Shown one piece after another: positions 53,212 to 63,216 of a DNA stretch of 64,000 bases; positions within the stretch are counted from its first letter, which is position 1; the number at the start of each line of letters is the position of its first letter. Below the pieces are notes generated by a model. That model saw nothing but the letters and a program-made list of their open reading frames with translations. It was not told the origin of the DNA and did not search any database. Position numbers and translations under genes: made by a program. Source of the stretch: Ramlibacter sp. (GTDB lineage: Bacteria > Pseudomonadota > Gammaproteobacteria > Burkholderiales > Burkholderiaceae_C); NCBI GenBank assembly GCA_019635415.1, contig JAHBZN010000002.1, positions 248,001 through 312,000 of the forward strand. Direction: 5' to 3'.

Positions 53212-53991
53212 ATGGCACCCCCATCCAACGCCCTGCTCGAAGTCTCCGGGGTCACCGTCCGCTTCGGTGGCATCACGGCGCTGGACGGCATTTCGTTCAG
53301 CGTGGCGCCCGGCACCATCGCCGGGCTGATCGGCCCCAACGGAGCGGGCAAGACCACCTTGTTCAACTGCCTCTCGCGGCTGTACACCTTCAGCGAGGGC
53401 AGCATCCTGTTCGAGGGGACGCCGCTCACCGACACGCCGCCGCACGGCATTGCGCAGCGCGGCATCGGGCGCACCTTCCAGAACCTGGCGCTGTTCCGCA
53501 CGATGAGCGTGCGCCACAACGTGATGCTGGGGGGCCATAGCCGCACGACCAGCGGCTTCCTGTCCAACGCGCTGCGCCTGCCGCACGTGCAGCGTGAGGA
53601 GCAGCGCCTGGGCTCGCATGCCGACCAGGTGATCGATCTGCTGGACCTGCGCGACGTGGCTGAGACGCCGGTGGCGGACCTGCCGTTCGGCACCGCCAAG
53701 CGCGTGGAGCTGGCGCGTGCGCTGGTGAGCCAGCCCAAGCTGCTGCTGCTCGACGAGCCCGCGGGCGGCCTGAACCATGAAGAGGTCGAAGGCCTGCTGC
53801 TGCTGCTGCGCCGCATCCGCGACGAACTCAAGCTCACCATCCTGCTGGTGGAACACCACATGAACCTGGTGATGCGTGTCTCGGACCAGGTGATCGCGCT
53901 CGACTTCGGTCGCAAGATCGCCGACGGCAGCCCGTCCGAAGTGCAGGTCAACCCCGATGTGATCCGGGCCTATCTGGGGGTTGAACAATGA
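53212..53991 (+). CDS. livG: Branched-chain amino acid-type ABC transporter ATPase (LivG)
   Basis: 259 residues. Walker A GPNGAGKTTLFN is at about 43-50. A Q-loop GRTFQNLALF, a signature-like DLPFGTAKRVELARAL and Walker B LLLLDEPAGGL follow. It powers uptake with LivF, through the LivHM channel. Liv-type systems also import aromatic acids, amides and urea, so the substrate is open. ATGA overlap with livF. Confidence 0.93.
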   Translation: MAPPSNALLEVSGVTVRFGGITALDGISFSVAPGTIAGLIGPNGAGKTTLFNCLSRLYTFSEGSILFEGTPLTDTPPHGIAQRGIGRTFQNLALFRTMSVRHNVMLGGHSRTTSGFLSNALRLPHVQREEQRLGSHADQVIDLLDLRDVAETPVADLPFGTAKRVELARALVSQPKLLLLDEPAGGLNHEEVEGLLLLLRRIRDELKLTILLVEHHMNLVMRVSDQVIALDFGRKIADGSPSEVQVNPDVIRAYLGVEQ

Positions 53992-54704
53992 GCGATGTTC
54001 TGTTGCAGGTGCGTGGCCTGCATGCACAGTACGGGCCCACGCGCGTGCTGCATGGCCTGGATTTCGAGCTGCGCAAGGGCGGCATCACCACCATCCTGGG
54101 CGCCAACGGCGCGGGCAAAACGACCACGCTGCGCGCGGTCTGCGGCATGGTCAAGACGCAGGGCGAGATCCTTCTGGGGGGCGAGCGCATCGATGGCAAG
54201 CCCACCGAGGCCATCGTGCGCCTGGGGGTGGCCCATGTGCCCGATGGCCGCGGCACCTTCCTGAACTTCACGGTCGAGGAAAACCTGCGCATCGGCGCCT
54301 ACACGCGCAAGGACAAGGCCGAGGTGCAGGCCGACTTCGAGCGCATGTACGGCTACTTTCCCAAGCTCAAGGAGCGGCGGCGCCAGCAGGCCGGCACGCT
54401 GTCGGGGGGCGAGCAGCAGATGCTGGCCGTCTCGCGTGCGCTCATGCTCAAGCCGCGGCTGCTGCTGCTCGACGAGCCCTCGTTCGGCCTGGCGCCGCTG
54501 ATCGTGCAGGAGCTGTTCGAGATCTTCCGCGCCATCAACCAGAAGGACGGCATCAGCATGCTGCTGGTGGAGCAGAACGCCTCGCTGGCCCTGCGGCTGG
54601 CCGATCACGCCTACCTGCTCGAAACCGGCCGCGTGGTGATCTCCGGCACCGCCGAATCCATCCGCAACGACGAGTCGGTGCGCCGCTCGTACCTCGGCTA
54701 TTGA
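53988..54704 (+). CDS. livF: Branched-chain amino acid-type ABC transporter ATPase (LivF)
   Basis: 238 residues. Walker A GANGAGKTTTLRA, signature LSGGEQQMLAVSRALM and Walker B LLLLDEPSFGLAP are intact, and the total length is that of LivF. It pairs with LivG. Co-translated with livG. livH follows after 15 bases. Confidence 0.94.
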   Translation: MSDVLLQVRGLHAQYGPTRVLHGLDFELRKGGITTILGANGAGKTTTLRAVCGMVKTQGEILLGGERIDGKPTEAIVRLGVAHVPDGRGTFLNFTVEENLRIGAYTRKDKAEVQADFERMYGYFPKLKERRRQQAGTLSGGEQQMLAVSRALMLKPRLLLLDEPSFGLAPLIVQELFEIFRAINQKDGISMLLVEQNASLALRLADHAYLLETGRVVISGTAESIRNDESVRRSYLGY

Positions 54705-54719
54705 CCACAAGAAGCGCAC

Positions 54720-55589
54720 ATGGAACTTCTGATTCATCAAATCCTCTCGGGCCTGGCCACCGGCGGCATTTATGCCAGCGTGGCGCTGGCCCTGGTCATG
54801 ATCTACCAGGCCACCCACCTGGTGAACTTCGCGCAGGGCGAGATCGCCATGTTCGCGACCTACCTGGCCTGGACGCTGATCCAGGCCGGCATGCCGTACT
54901 GGGGCGCCTTCTTCCTCACGGTGCTGATTGCCTTCGTGGGCGGCGTGGTGCTGGAGCGGGTGGTGATCCAGCCCGTGGAGAACGCGCCCATCCTGTCGGT
55001 GGTGATCGTGTTCATCGGCCTGCTGGTGATCTTCAACAGCGTGGCGGGGTGGATCTACTCGTACACCATCAAGCCGTTTCCCAGCCCGTTTCCGTCACAG
55101 CCGCTGTTCGGCAACTCGTATGTGTCGTCGCATGAGCTGGGCTCCACCGCGGTGACGCTGGTGGTGCTGGGCCTGGTGTTCGGCTTCTTCCGCTACACGC
55201 CGCTGGGCCTGGCCATGCGCGCGGCCGCGCAGAACCCGGTGTCCAGCCGTCTGGTCGGTGTGCGCGTCGGCTGGATGCTGGCGCTGGGCTGGGGCCTGGC
55301 CTCGGCCATCGGCGCGGTGGCCGGCATGATGGTGGCCCCGGTGGTGTTCCTCGAGCCCAACATGATGGGGGGCATCCTGCTGTATGCCTTTGCCGGGGCG
55401 CTGCTGGGCGGTATCGACAGCCCCGCGGGTGCCGTGCTCGGTGGCTTCATCGTCGGCGTGCTGGAGAACGTGGTGGGCGTGTACCTGGGCACCGAGCTCA
55501 AGCTCACGGTGGCGCTGGTCATCATCATCGGGGTGCTGGTGGTCCGGCCCTCGGGCCTGTTTGGCAAAGTCCATGTGGCGAGGGTCTGA
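54720..55589 (+). CDS. livH: Branched-chain amino acid-type ABC transporter permease (LivH)
   Basis: 289 residues with about eight membrane helices. ILSGLATGGIYASVALALVM is the first helix, and TPLGLAMRAAAQNPVSSRLVG is the conserved cytoplasmic loop that contacts the ATPases. AFAGALLGGIDSPAGAVLGG is the late Gly-rich segment. Inner membrane channel with LivM. Confidence 0.94.
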   Translation: MELLIHQILSGLATGGIYASVALALVMIYQATHLVNFAQGEIAMFATYLAWTLIQAGMPYWGAFFLTVLIAFVGGVVLERVVIQPVENAPILSVVIVFIGLLVIFNSVAGWIYSYTIKPFPSPFPSQPLFGNSYVSSHELGSTAVTLVVLGLVFGFFRYTPLGLAMRAAAQNPVSSRLVGVRVGWMLALGWGLASAIGAVAGMMVAPVVFLEPNMMGGILLYAFAGALLGGIDSPAGAVLGGFIVGVLENVVGVYLGTELKLTVALVIIIGVLVVRPSGLFGKVHVARV

Positions 55590-55592
55590 AGC

Positions 55593-56573
55593 ATGAACAC
55601 TCCTGCCACTTCCCCGCGCCCGCCGGCGCTGAGCCGCGGCCAGGTGATCGGCCTGGCCATCCTCCTCGTCGCGGCCTGCGTGCTGCCCTTCGTGCTGGGC
55701 AACTACCGTGTGTTCCAGCTCACGCTGGCGCTGGCCTATGCGATCGCGCTGCTGGGCCTGAACATGCTCACCGGCTACAACGGCCAGATCTCGCTGGGCC
55801 ACGGTGCGTTCTACGCCATCGGGGCCTACACGGCGGCCGTGCTCATGGACAAGTTCGGCGTGCCGTACTGGGCCACCATCCCGGTGGCGGGCGTGGTCTG
55901 CCTGGTGGCGGGCTTCCTGTTCGGTCTGCCGGCGCTGCGGCTCGAGGGCTTGTACCTCGCGCTGGCCACGTTCGCGCTGGGCGTCGCCATGCCGCAGATC
56001 CTCAAGCACAAGGCGCTGGAGCACTGGACCGGCGGCGCCATGGGCGTGGTCATCATCAAGCCCGACGCGCCTTCGTGGCTGCCGCTGTCGCAGGACCAGT
56101 GGCTCTACTTCTTCACGCTGGCCTGGGTGCTGTTGTTGTTCTTTGCCGCCTGGAACCTGCTGCGCGGCCGGGTGGGCCGGGCGCTGGTGGCCATCCGCGA
56201 CCAGCCCATCGCGGCGCAGGCCATGGGTGTCAACACGGCCATGTACAAGTCGCTGACCTTTGGCGTGTCGGCGGGCTACACCGGTGTGGCGGGCGCGCTG
56301 GGCGCCATCGCCATCCAGTTCGTGGCGCCCGACTCATTCAGCATTTTCCTGTCCATCACGCTGGTGGTGGGCGTGGTGATCGGCGGGCTGGCCTCGATTT
56401 CGGGAGCGCTGTTTGGCGCGGTGTTCATCCAGTTCATCCCCAATGTGGCCGACCAGATTTCCAAGGCCGCGCCGTGGGCCATCTACGGCGTGTTCCTCAT
56501 TGGTTTCATGTATGTGATGCCCTCGGGCGTCGCTGGCGCCCTGCGTGTGCTGCGCAAGCGTTTCAAGAGGTAG
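55593..56573 (+). CDS. livM: Branched-chain amino acid-type ABC transporter permease (LivM)
   Basis: 326 residues, about ten membrane helices. LNMLTGYNGQISLGHGAFYAIGAYTAA is the family hallmark, and GRALVAIRDQPIAAQAMGVN is the ATPase-contact loop. It is encoded three bases after livH. Confidence 0.94.
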   Translation: MNTPATSPRPPALSRGQVIGLAILLVAACVLPFVLGNYRVFQLTLALAYAIALLGLNMLTGYNGQISLGHGAFYAIGAYTAAVLMDKFGVPYWATIPVAGVVCLVAGFLFGLPALRLEGLYLALATFALGVAMPQILKHKALEHWTGGAMGVVIIKPDAPSWLPLSQDQWLYFFTLAWVLLLFFAAWNLLRGRVGRALVAIRDQPIAAQAMGVNTAMYKSLTFGVSAGYTGVAGALGAIAIQFVAPDSFSIFLSITLVVGVVIGGLASISGALFGAVFIQFIPNVADQISKAAPWAIYGVFLIGFMYVMPSGVAGALRVLRKRFKR

Positions 56574-56624
56574 CGAGGCGATCCGCCCGCGTTGTGCAAT
56601 CAGGAAGACTCGAAAGGAAGCAAG

Positions 56625-57848
56625 ATGAAATCCGTCAAACTCCGCTCCCGGCTGTGGATGGGGGCCTCGCTGGCGCTGGCGTGCTCGCTGCTCGGCGGCC
56701 AGGCCCTGGCCCAGGCCAAGTACGGCCCCGGCGCCTCGGCCAAGGAAATCAAGCTCGGCCAGACCATGCCCTACAGCGGCCCGGCCTCGTCCTACGGCAC
56801 CATCGGCAAGGTGGAGCAGGCCTACTTCAAGAAGATCAACGATGAGGGGGGCATCAACGGCCGCAAGATCAACCTGATCTCGGTGGACGACGGCTACAGC
56901 CCGCCCAAGGCCGTGGAGCAGGTGCGCAAGCTCGTCGAGCAGGAAGAGGTGCTCGCGCTGTTCCAGACGCTGGGCACGCCCAGCAACTCGGCCATCCACA
57001 AATACGTCAACGCCAAGAAGGTGCCTCACCTGTTCCTGGCAACGGGCGCCACCAAGTGGAGCGACCCCAAGAACTATCCCTGGACCATGGGCTTCAACCT
57101 GAGCTACCAGACCGAGGGCGAAATCTACGCCCGCTACCTGCTCAAGAACAAGCCCAACGCCAAGATCGCCATCCTCTATCAGAACGACGACTACGGCAAG
57201 GACGTGCTGGCCGGCGTGAAGCATGTGCTCACGGGCGCCAATGCCAAGATGATCGTGGCCGAGGCCACCTATGAAGTGGCCGATCCGACGGTGGATTCGC
57301 AGATCCTCACGCTCAAGGCCTCGGGCGCCGACACCTTCATCAACATCGCCACGCCGAAGTTCGCTGCGCAGGCCATCCGCAAGGTCTATGACTCCGGCTG
57401 GCGTCCGCTGCACATGGTCAACAACGTGGGCGCCTCGGTCGGCTCGGTGCTGACGCCGGCGGGCTTGGACAAGTCGGTCGGCCTAGTCACGGTGCAGTAC
57501 TACAAGGACGCCAACGACCCCCAGTGGAAGGATGACCCCGCCATGCTCGAATGGCGCGCCTTCATGGCCCGCTACTACCTCGAGGGCAATGTGGCCGACG
57601 CCAGCAACATCTACGGCTACCTCGCGGCCCAGACCATGGTGCAGGTGCTCAAGCAGTGCGGCAACGACCTGACGCGCGAGAACGTCATGCGCCAGGCCGC
57701 CAACCTCAAGAACGCCAAGTTCTCCATGCTGCTGCCCGGCATCACCATGAACACCGGCCCCAACGACTTCTCGCCGGTGGAACAGGCCCAGCTCGCCAAG
57801 TTCGACGGCAAGCAGTGGGTGCTGTTCGGCGACGTGATCGGCAAGTAA
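56625..57848 (+). CDS. livK: ABC transporter substrate-binding protein (LivK type)
   Basis: 407 residues, periplasmic. The signal peptide MKSVKLRSRLWMGASLALAC...QALA is followed by the type I periplasmic binding fold (EIKLGQTMPYSGPASSYGTI and FQTLGTPSNSAIHKYVNAKKVPHLF). The sequence resembles the amide- and aromatic-acid-type Liv-family binding proteins more than the leucine protein, and the ligand remains open. The ATG at 56625 follows an AAGGAAG box. It completes the livGFHMK operon. Confidence 0.92.
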   Translation: MKSVKLRSRLWMGASLALACSLLGGQALAQAKYGPGASAKEIKLGQTMPYSGPASSYGTIGKVEQAYFKKINDEGGINGRKINLISVDDGYSPPKAVEQVRKLVEQEEVLALFQTLGTPSNSAIHKYVNAKKVPHLFLATGATKWSDPKNYPWTMGFNLSYQTEGEIYARYLLKNKPNAKIAILYQNDDYGKDVLAGVKHVLTGANAKMIVAEATYEVADPTVDSQILTLKASGADTFINIATPKFAAQAIRKVYDSGWRPLHMVNNVGASVGSVLTPAGLDKSVGLVTVQYYKDANDPQWKDDPAMLEWRAFMARYYLEGNVADASNIYGYLAAQTMVQVLKQCGNDLTRENVMRQAANLKNAKFSMLLPGITMNTGPNDFSPVEQAQLAKFDGKQWVLFGDVIGK

Positions 57849-57860
57849 GCCCGGCGCGGC

Positions 57861-58682
57861 TCAGCGCTTCTCCAGCCGCCTGGCCAGTTCCGTCCGGAAC
57901 GCGGCCAGGCGCGCTTTCAGGCGTCGCTCGTTCACCGGGCCGACGCGCAGCAAAATCTTCTGCCCCGCGGCCAGCGACTCCAGCGCCGGATCGGCAAACT
58001 GGTAGCGCACCCAGGGGCGCAAGGACTCGATCGGCCCCTTCACTTCGGTCAGCACCAGCTTCTGCGGCTGGGCCGCCTCCGGCGTGGCCAGCAGCAGGCG
58101 AGTCACGGCCATGAGCCGGTCGTTGAACTGCTGTTTCGGGTAGCCCAAATCCACATAGGCCTGCTGCAGCAGTGGGTACATGCGCAGGTACAGGTCCACG
58201 GCACGCGCCGTGTCCACCGACTCCGCGAACAGCACGAAGGCGGTGTAGCGCTGGCTGTTGTCGGGCGCGATCACCGGGCCGGTGCCTTGCTCCACCACGG
58301 TGAACCGTCCGGCCATGGGCGTGACGGGCCACACCGCGGCCGGGGCCTGGGAGCGCCCGAGGTTGTCCACCGTGGCGACGATCCGCCGCGCGAAACCGTC
58401 AAGTTGCAGGAAGGACAGCACGCCCTTGCGGCCCAGCAGCTCGGTGAGCGCCGGCTCCAGATCGTTCGCCGCGAGCGGCGACGCGGGCTCCGGCACCTCG
58501 GCCGCAGGCTCCGGCACGGGGGGCGCGCTGGCCACGGGGGTGGGAGGAGGGGCCACCGGCACGGCCACGGGCACAGGCTCGGTGGGGGCAGCGGGCCGCA
58601 TCTGGCTCCACCACCACCACGCGGCGCCCAGCACGGCCACCGTGACAGCCGCCGCGAGCAGGATGCGCAGCCGGGTGTTCAT
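57861..58682 (-). CDS. DUF3014 family membrane-anchored protein
   Basis: 273 residues. A short cytoplasmic N-terminus and one membrane helix (about 6-26) precede a Pro-, Ala- and Val-rich linker to about residue 70. The DUF3014 domain has GRKGVLSFLQLDGFARRIVATVDNLGR and YPKQQFNDRLMAVTRLLLATPE. Function is unknown. It would be exposed to the periplasm. It converges on livK, with 12 bases between stops. Confidence 0.82.
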   Translation of the reverse strand: MNTRLRILLAAAVTVAVLGAAWWWWSQMRPAAPTEPVPVAVPVAPPPTPVASAPPVPEPAAEVPEPASPLAANDLEPALTELLGRKGVLSFLQLDGFARRIVATVDNLGRSQAPAAVWPVTPMAGRFTVVEQGTGPVIAPDNSQRYTAFVLFAESVDTARAVDLYLRMYPLLQQAYVDLGYPKQQFNDRLMAVTRLLLATPEAAQPQKLVLTEVKGPIESLRPWVRYQFADPALESLAAGQKILLRVGPVNERRLKARLAAFRTELARRLEKR

Positions 58683-58753
58683 CGGGCCGTTTTAACACGC
58701 ATGGCCGTCACCCGTGTGAGGGATGCCCCTGCAAGCCGAGCGACTCCGCTGCG

Positions 58754-58787
58754 TTATTTTTACCAAGCGTGTGCTTGCTAAAAATAA
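58754..58787. promoter_or_regulatory. Palindromic operator before the acyl-CoA carboxylase cluster
   Basis: Arms TTATTTTTACCAAGC (58754-58768) and GCTTGCTAAAAATAA (58773-58787) match at 14 of 15 positions around GTGT. The 34-base A/T-rich palindrome begins 24 bases before the TetR start and is likely its operator, probably overlapping the promoter. Confidence 0.75.
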
Positions 58788-58811
58788 GAATCTTTGCTAC
58801 CTTCTGGCGCC

Positions 58812-59528
58812 ATGGAAAGACCTGTTGCACCTGCCGGCGCTGCCGCGCTGCGTCGCGCGTCCGGCCTGGGTGATGCACCGCCCGCGGCCAAGCGGCCCCG
58901 TGGACGGCCGCGCAAGACCGTGCACGAGCGCGACGACGGCAACCGCCGCCTGGCGCTGATCACCAGCGCGGCGCGCCTGTTCCGGCGCAAGGGCTTTGAC
59001 GCCACCAGCACGCGCGACATTGCCGCTGCCGTGGGCATGCAGAGCGGCTCGCCGTTCTACCACTTCAAGAGCAAGGGCGCGCTGCTGTTCGCGGTGATGG
59101 AAGAGGGCATGCGCTCGGCCATCGAGCGGCAGGCAAGGGCGTTGGAAACCGCGGGTCTGCTACAGAAAAAAGAGCAAACAGTGGCCGACCCACGGGGGCT
59201 TCTGGCTGTTTTGATCCGGAATCACTTCGATGTGCTGCTGGGGCCGGGCAGTGATTTCATTCCGGTCATGCTGTACGAGTCGCGCTCGATCACGGCGCGC
59301 CAGCGTGCCACGCTGGCCACGCTGCAGGGCGAGTACGAGGCCGCCTGGGTGCCGGTGCTGCAGGCGCTGCATGCGCAGGGCGCGCTGCAGGCGGACGTCA
59401 AGCTCGCGCGGCTGCTGATCTTTGGCGCGCTCAACTGGTCGGTGCAGTGGTTTGACCGCCGCAAGGGCGCCACGCTGGACGAACTGGCCGGCGCGGCCAT
59501 GGCGCTGTTCATACGGGAAGTTGCATGA
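58812..59528 (+). CDS. TetR family regulator of the acyl-CoA carboxylase cluster
   Basis: 238 residues from the ATG at 58812. The basic N-terminus (KRPRGRPRKTVHERDDG) leads into an HTH (KGFDATSTRDIAAAVGMQSG, then SPFYHFKSKGALLFAVM) and a ligand domain of the acyl-CoA-sensing type. A copy of the dispersed repeat is read in frame as GLLQKKEQTVADPRG after about residue 115. It overlaps the next SDR gene by four bases and probably represses the operon through the palindrome upstream. Confidence 0.87.
   Translation: MERPVAPAGAAALRRASGLGDAPPAAKRPRGRPRKTVHERDDGNRRLALITSAARLFRRKGFDATSTRDIAAAVGMQSGSPFYHFKSKGALLFAVMEEGMRSAIERQARALETAGLLQKKEQTVADPRGLLAVLIRNHFDVLLGPGSDFIPVMLYESRSITARQRATLATLQGEYEAAWVPVLQALHAQGALQADVKLARLLIFGALNWSVQWFDRRKGATLDELAGAAMALFIREVA
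59158..59208. repeat. Dispersed repeat copy G inside the TetR gene
   Basis: TGCTACAGAAAAAAGAGC followed by AAACAGTGGCCGACCC and GGGGGCTTCTGG. It is translated within the TetR ligand domain. More diverged than copies B and E. Confidence 0.45.
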
Positions 59529-60417
59529 GTTACCAATCGGTGTTCAAGCCCGGCCTGATGGCCGGCAAGGTGGTGGTGGTCACGGGCGGAGGCTCGGGCA
59601 TTGGCCGCTGCACGGCGCATGAGCTGGCCGCGCTCGGCGCCCATGTGGTGCTGATCGGCCGCAAGCTCGAAAAGCTGCAGGACGTGGCCGGCGAGATCGT
59701 GGCCGACGCGACGGGCCATGTCGGCCATGTGAGCTTTCATGCCTGCGACATCCGCAACGAGGAGGCCGTCAAGTCCACCGTGGCCGCCATTGTCATCGCG
59801 CACGGCCGCATCGACGCACTGGTCAACAACGCCGGCGGCCAGTACATGACGCCACTGGAGAACATCAGCGCCAAGGGCTGGGACGCCGTGGTGGCCACCA
59901 ACCTGACCGGTGGCTTCCTCATGGCGCGCGAGTGCTACCTGCAGTCCATGCAGGAGCATGGCGGCAGCATCGTCAACATCGTGGCCGACATGTGGGGCTC
60001 CATGCCCGGCATGGGCCACAGCGGCGCGGCGCGCGCGGGCATGGTGAACTTCACCGAGACCGCCGCGCTCGAGTGGGCCAGGAGCGGCGTGCGCGTGAAT
60101 GCCGTGGCGCCGGGCTACATCGCGTCCAGCGGCATGGACCACTACCCGCCCGAGGCCGGCCCCATGCTGCGCGAGATGCGCGAGACCGTGCCGCTGGGCC
60201 GCTTTGGCAACGAGGCGGAAACTTCCGCCGCCATCGTGTTCCTGCTGAGCCCGGCCGCGGCCTTCATCAGTGGCACGGTGCTGCGCGTGGACGGCGCCCG
60301 GCCCCAGGTGCGCATGGGCTGGGGCCAGGTGGCCGCGTCGCCGCAGGTGCAGCAGCGCGACGCGGTGAAGCCCTTCGACGGCTTCCACCGCTACCGGCTA
60401 CCCAAGGTGTTCCAGTC

Positions 60418-60421
<4 letters not shown>
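59525..60421 (+). CDS. PECR/DECR-like SDR without the catalytic Tyr
   Basis: 298 residues. TGGGSGIG (about 21-28), NNAGG, NIVADMWGS, and HSGAARAGMVNFTETAALEWA. The usual Tyr of YxxxK is replaced, as in trans-2-enoyl-CoA reductase (PECR) and 2,4-dienoyl-CoA reductase relatives, which keep acyl-CoA reductase activity without it. Probably reduces an enoyl-CoA in the pathway. The C-terminal 45 residues extend beyond the core. Overlaps the TetR gene and the carboxylase gene. Confidence 0.86.
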
Positions 60422-62031
<1,610 letters not shown>

Positions 62032-62040
62032 GAGACCCTC

Positions 62041-63216
62041 ATGCAATACACCCACGAACACCTCGAAATCCAGAAAACCCTCAAGCGCTACATCGACGAG
62101 CACATCAACCCGCACGTGGACGAATGGGAGGCGGCCGAGATCTTCCCCGCGCACGAAGTGTTCAAGGGCCTGGGCAACCTGGGCCTGCTGGGCCTGTGCA
62201 AGCCCGAGGCCCATGGCGGCATGGGGTTGGACTACTCCTACTCCATGCTCATGGCCGAGACGCTGGGCCACATCGACTGCGGCGGCGTCCCCATGGCCAT
62301 TGGCGTGCAGACCGACATGGCCACGCCCGCGCTGGCACGCTTCGGCAGCGAGGAACTGAAGCGCGAGTTCCTCGCGCCTTCCATCGCCGGGGACCTGGTG
62401 GGCTGCATCGGCGTGAGCGAGCCCGGCGCGGGCAGCGACGTGGCCGGCATCAGGAGTCATGCCCGCAAGGACGGCGATGACTACGTCATCAGCGGCCAGA
62501 AGATGTGGATCACCAACAGCCTTCAGGCCGACTGGATGTGCATGCTCGTCAACACCGGCGAGGGGCCGATGCACAAGAACAAGAGCCTGGTGATCGTGCC
62601 CATGCGCGAGAACGGCCAGCTGCGCAAGGGCATCGAGGTGGCGCAGAAGATCCGCAAGATCGGCATGCACAGCAGCGACACGGGGCTGATCTATTTCGAC
62701 GAGGTGCGCGTGCCGCAGCGCAACCGCATCGGCGCCGAGGGCCAGGGCTTCATCTACCAGATGCAGCAGTTCCAGGAGGAGCGCCTGTGGTGCGCGGCCA
62801 GCACGCTGCAGAGCCTGACCAACTGCATCGAATGGACGATCGACTGGGCCCAGCAGCGCAAGCTGTTTGGCGCCACGCTGGCCGACCAGCAGTGGGTGCA
62901 GTTCAAGCTGGCCGAACTCAAGACCGAGGTGGAGAGCCTGCGCGCGCTGACCTACCGGGCCTGCGAGCTCTACGTGGGCGGCCAGGACGTGCTGGAGCTG
63001 GCCAGCATGGCCAAGCTCAAGGCCGGGCGGCTGAACCGGCTCGTGCCCGACACCTGCCTGCAGTTCTGGGGCGGCATGGGGTTCACGCTGGAGAACAAGG
63101 TCTCGCGCATGTACCGCGACGGCCGGCTGGCGTCGATCGGCGGCGGCGCCGACGAGGTGATGCTGGGCATCCTGTCCAAGATCATGGGCATTGCCAAGAA
63201 GCCCCTGCCCGCATGA
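62041..63216 (+). CDS. Acyl-CoA dehydrogenase (isovaleryl/citronellyl-CoA type)
   Basis: 391 residues, the normal length. CIGVSEPGAGSDVAGIRSHA (FAD contact), QKMWITNSLQADW and FQEERLWCAASTLQ (substrate region), and FWGGMGFTLENKVSRMYRDGR followed by GGGADEVMLGI near the C-terminus are visible. It oxidises a branched or long acyl-CoA with an electron-transfer flavoprotein. GGAG Shine-Dalgarno, nine bases after the carboxylase gene. ATGA overlap with the biotin carboxylase gene. Confidence 0.92.
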   Translation: MQYTHEHLEIQKTLKRYIDEHINPHVDEWEAAEIFPAHEVFKGLGNLGLLGLCKPEAHGGMGLDYSYSMLMAETLGHIDCGGVPMAIGVQTDMATPALARFGSEELKREFLAPSIAGDLVGCIGVSEPGAGSDVAGIRSHARKDGDDYVISGQKMWITNSLQADWMCMLVNTGEGPMHKNKSLVIVPMRENGQLRKGIEVAQKIRKIGMHSSDTGLIYFDEVRVPQRNRIGAEGQGFIYQMQQFQEERLWCAASTLQSLTNCIEWTIDWAQQRKLFGATLADQQWVQFKLAELKTEVESLRALTYRACELYVGGQDVLELASMAKLKAGRLNRLVPDTCLQFWGGMGFTLENKVSRMYRDGRLASIGGGADEVMLGILSKIMGIAKKPLPA

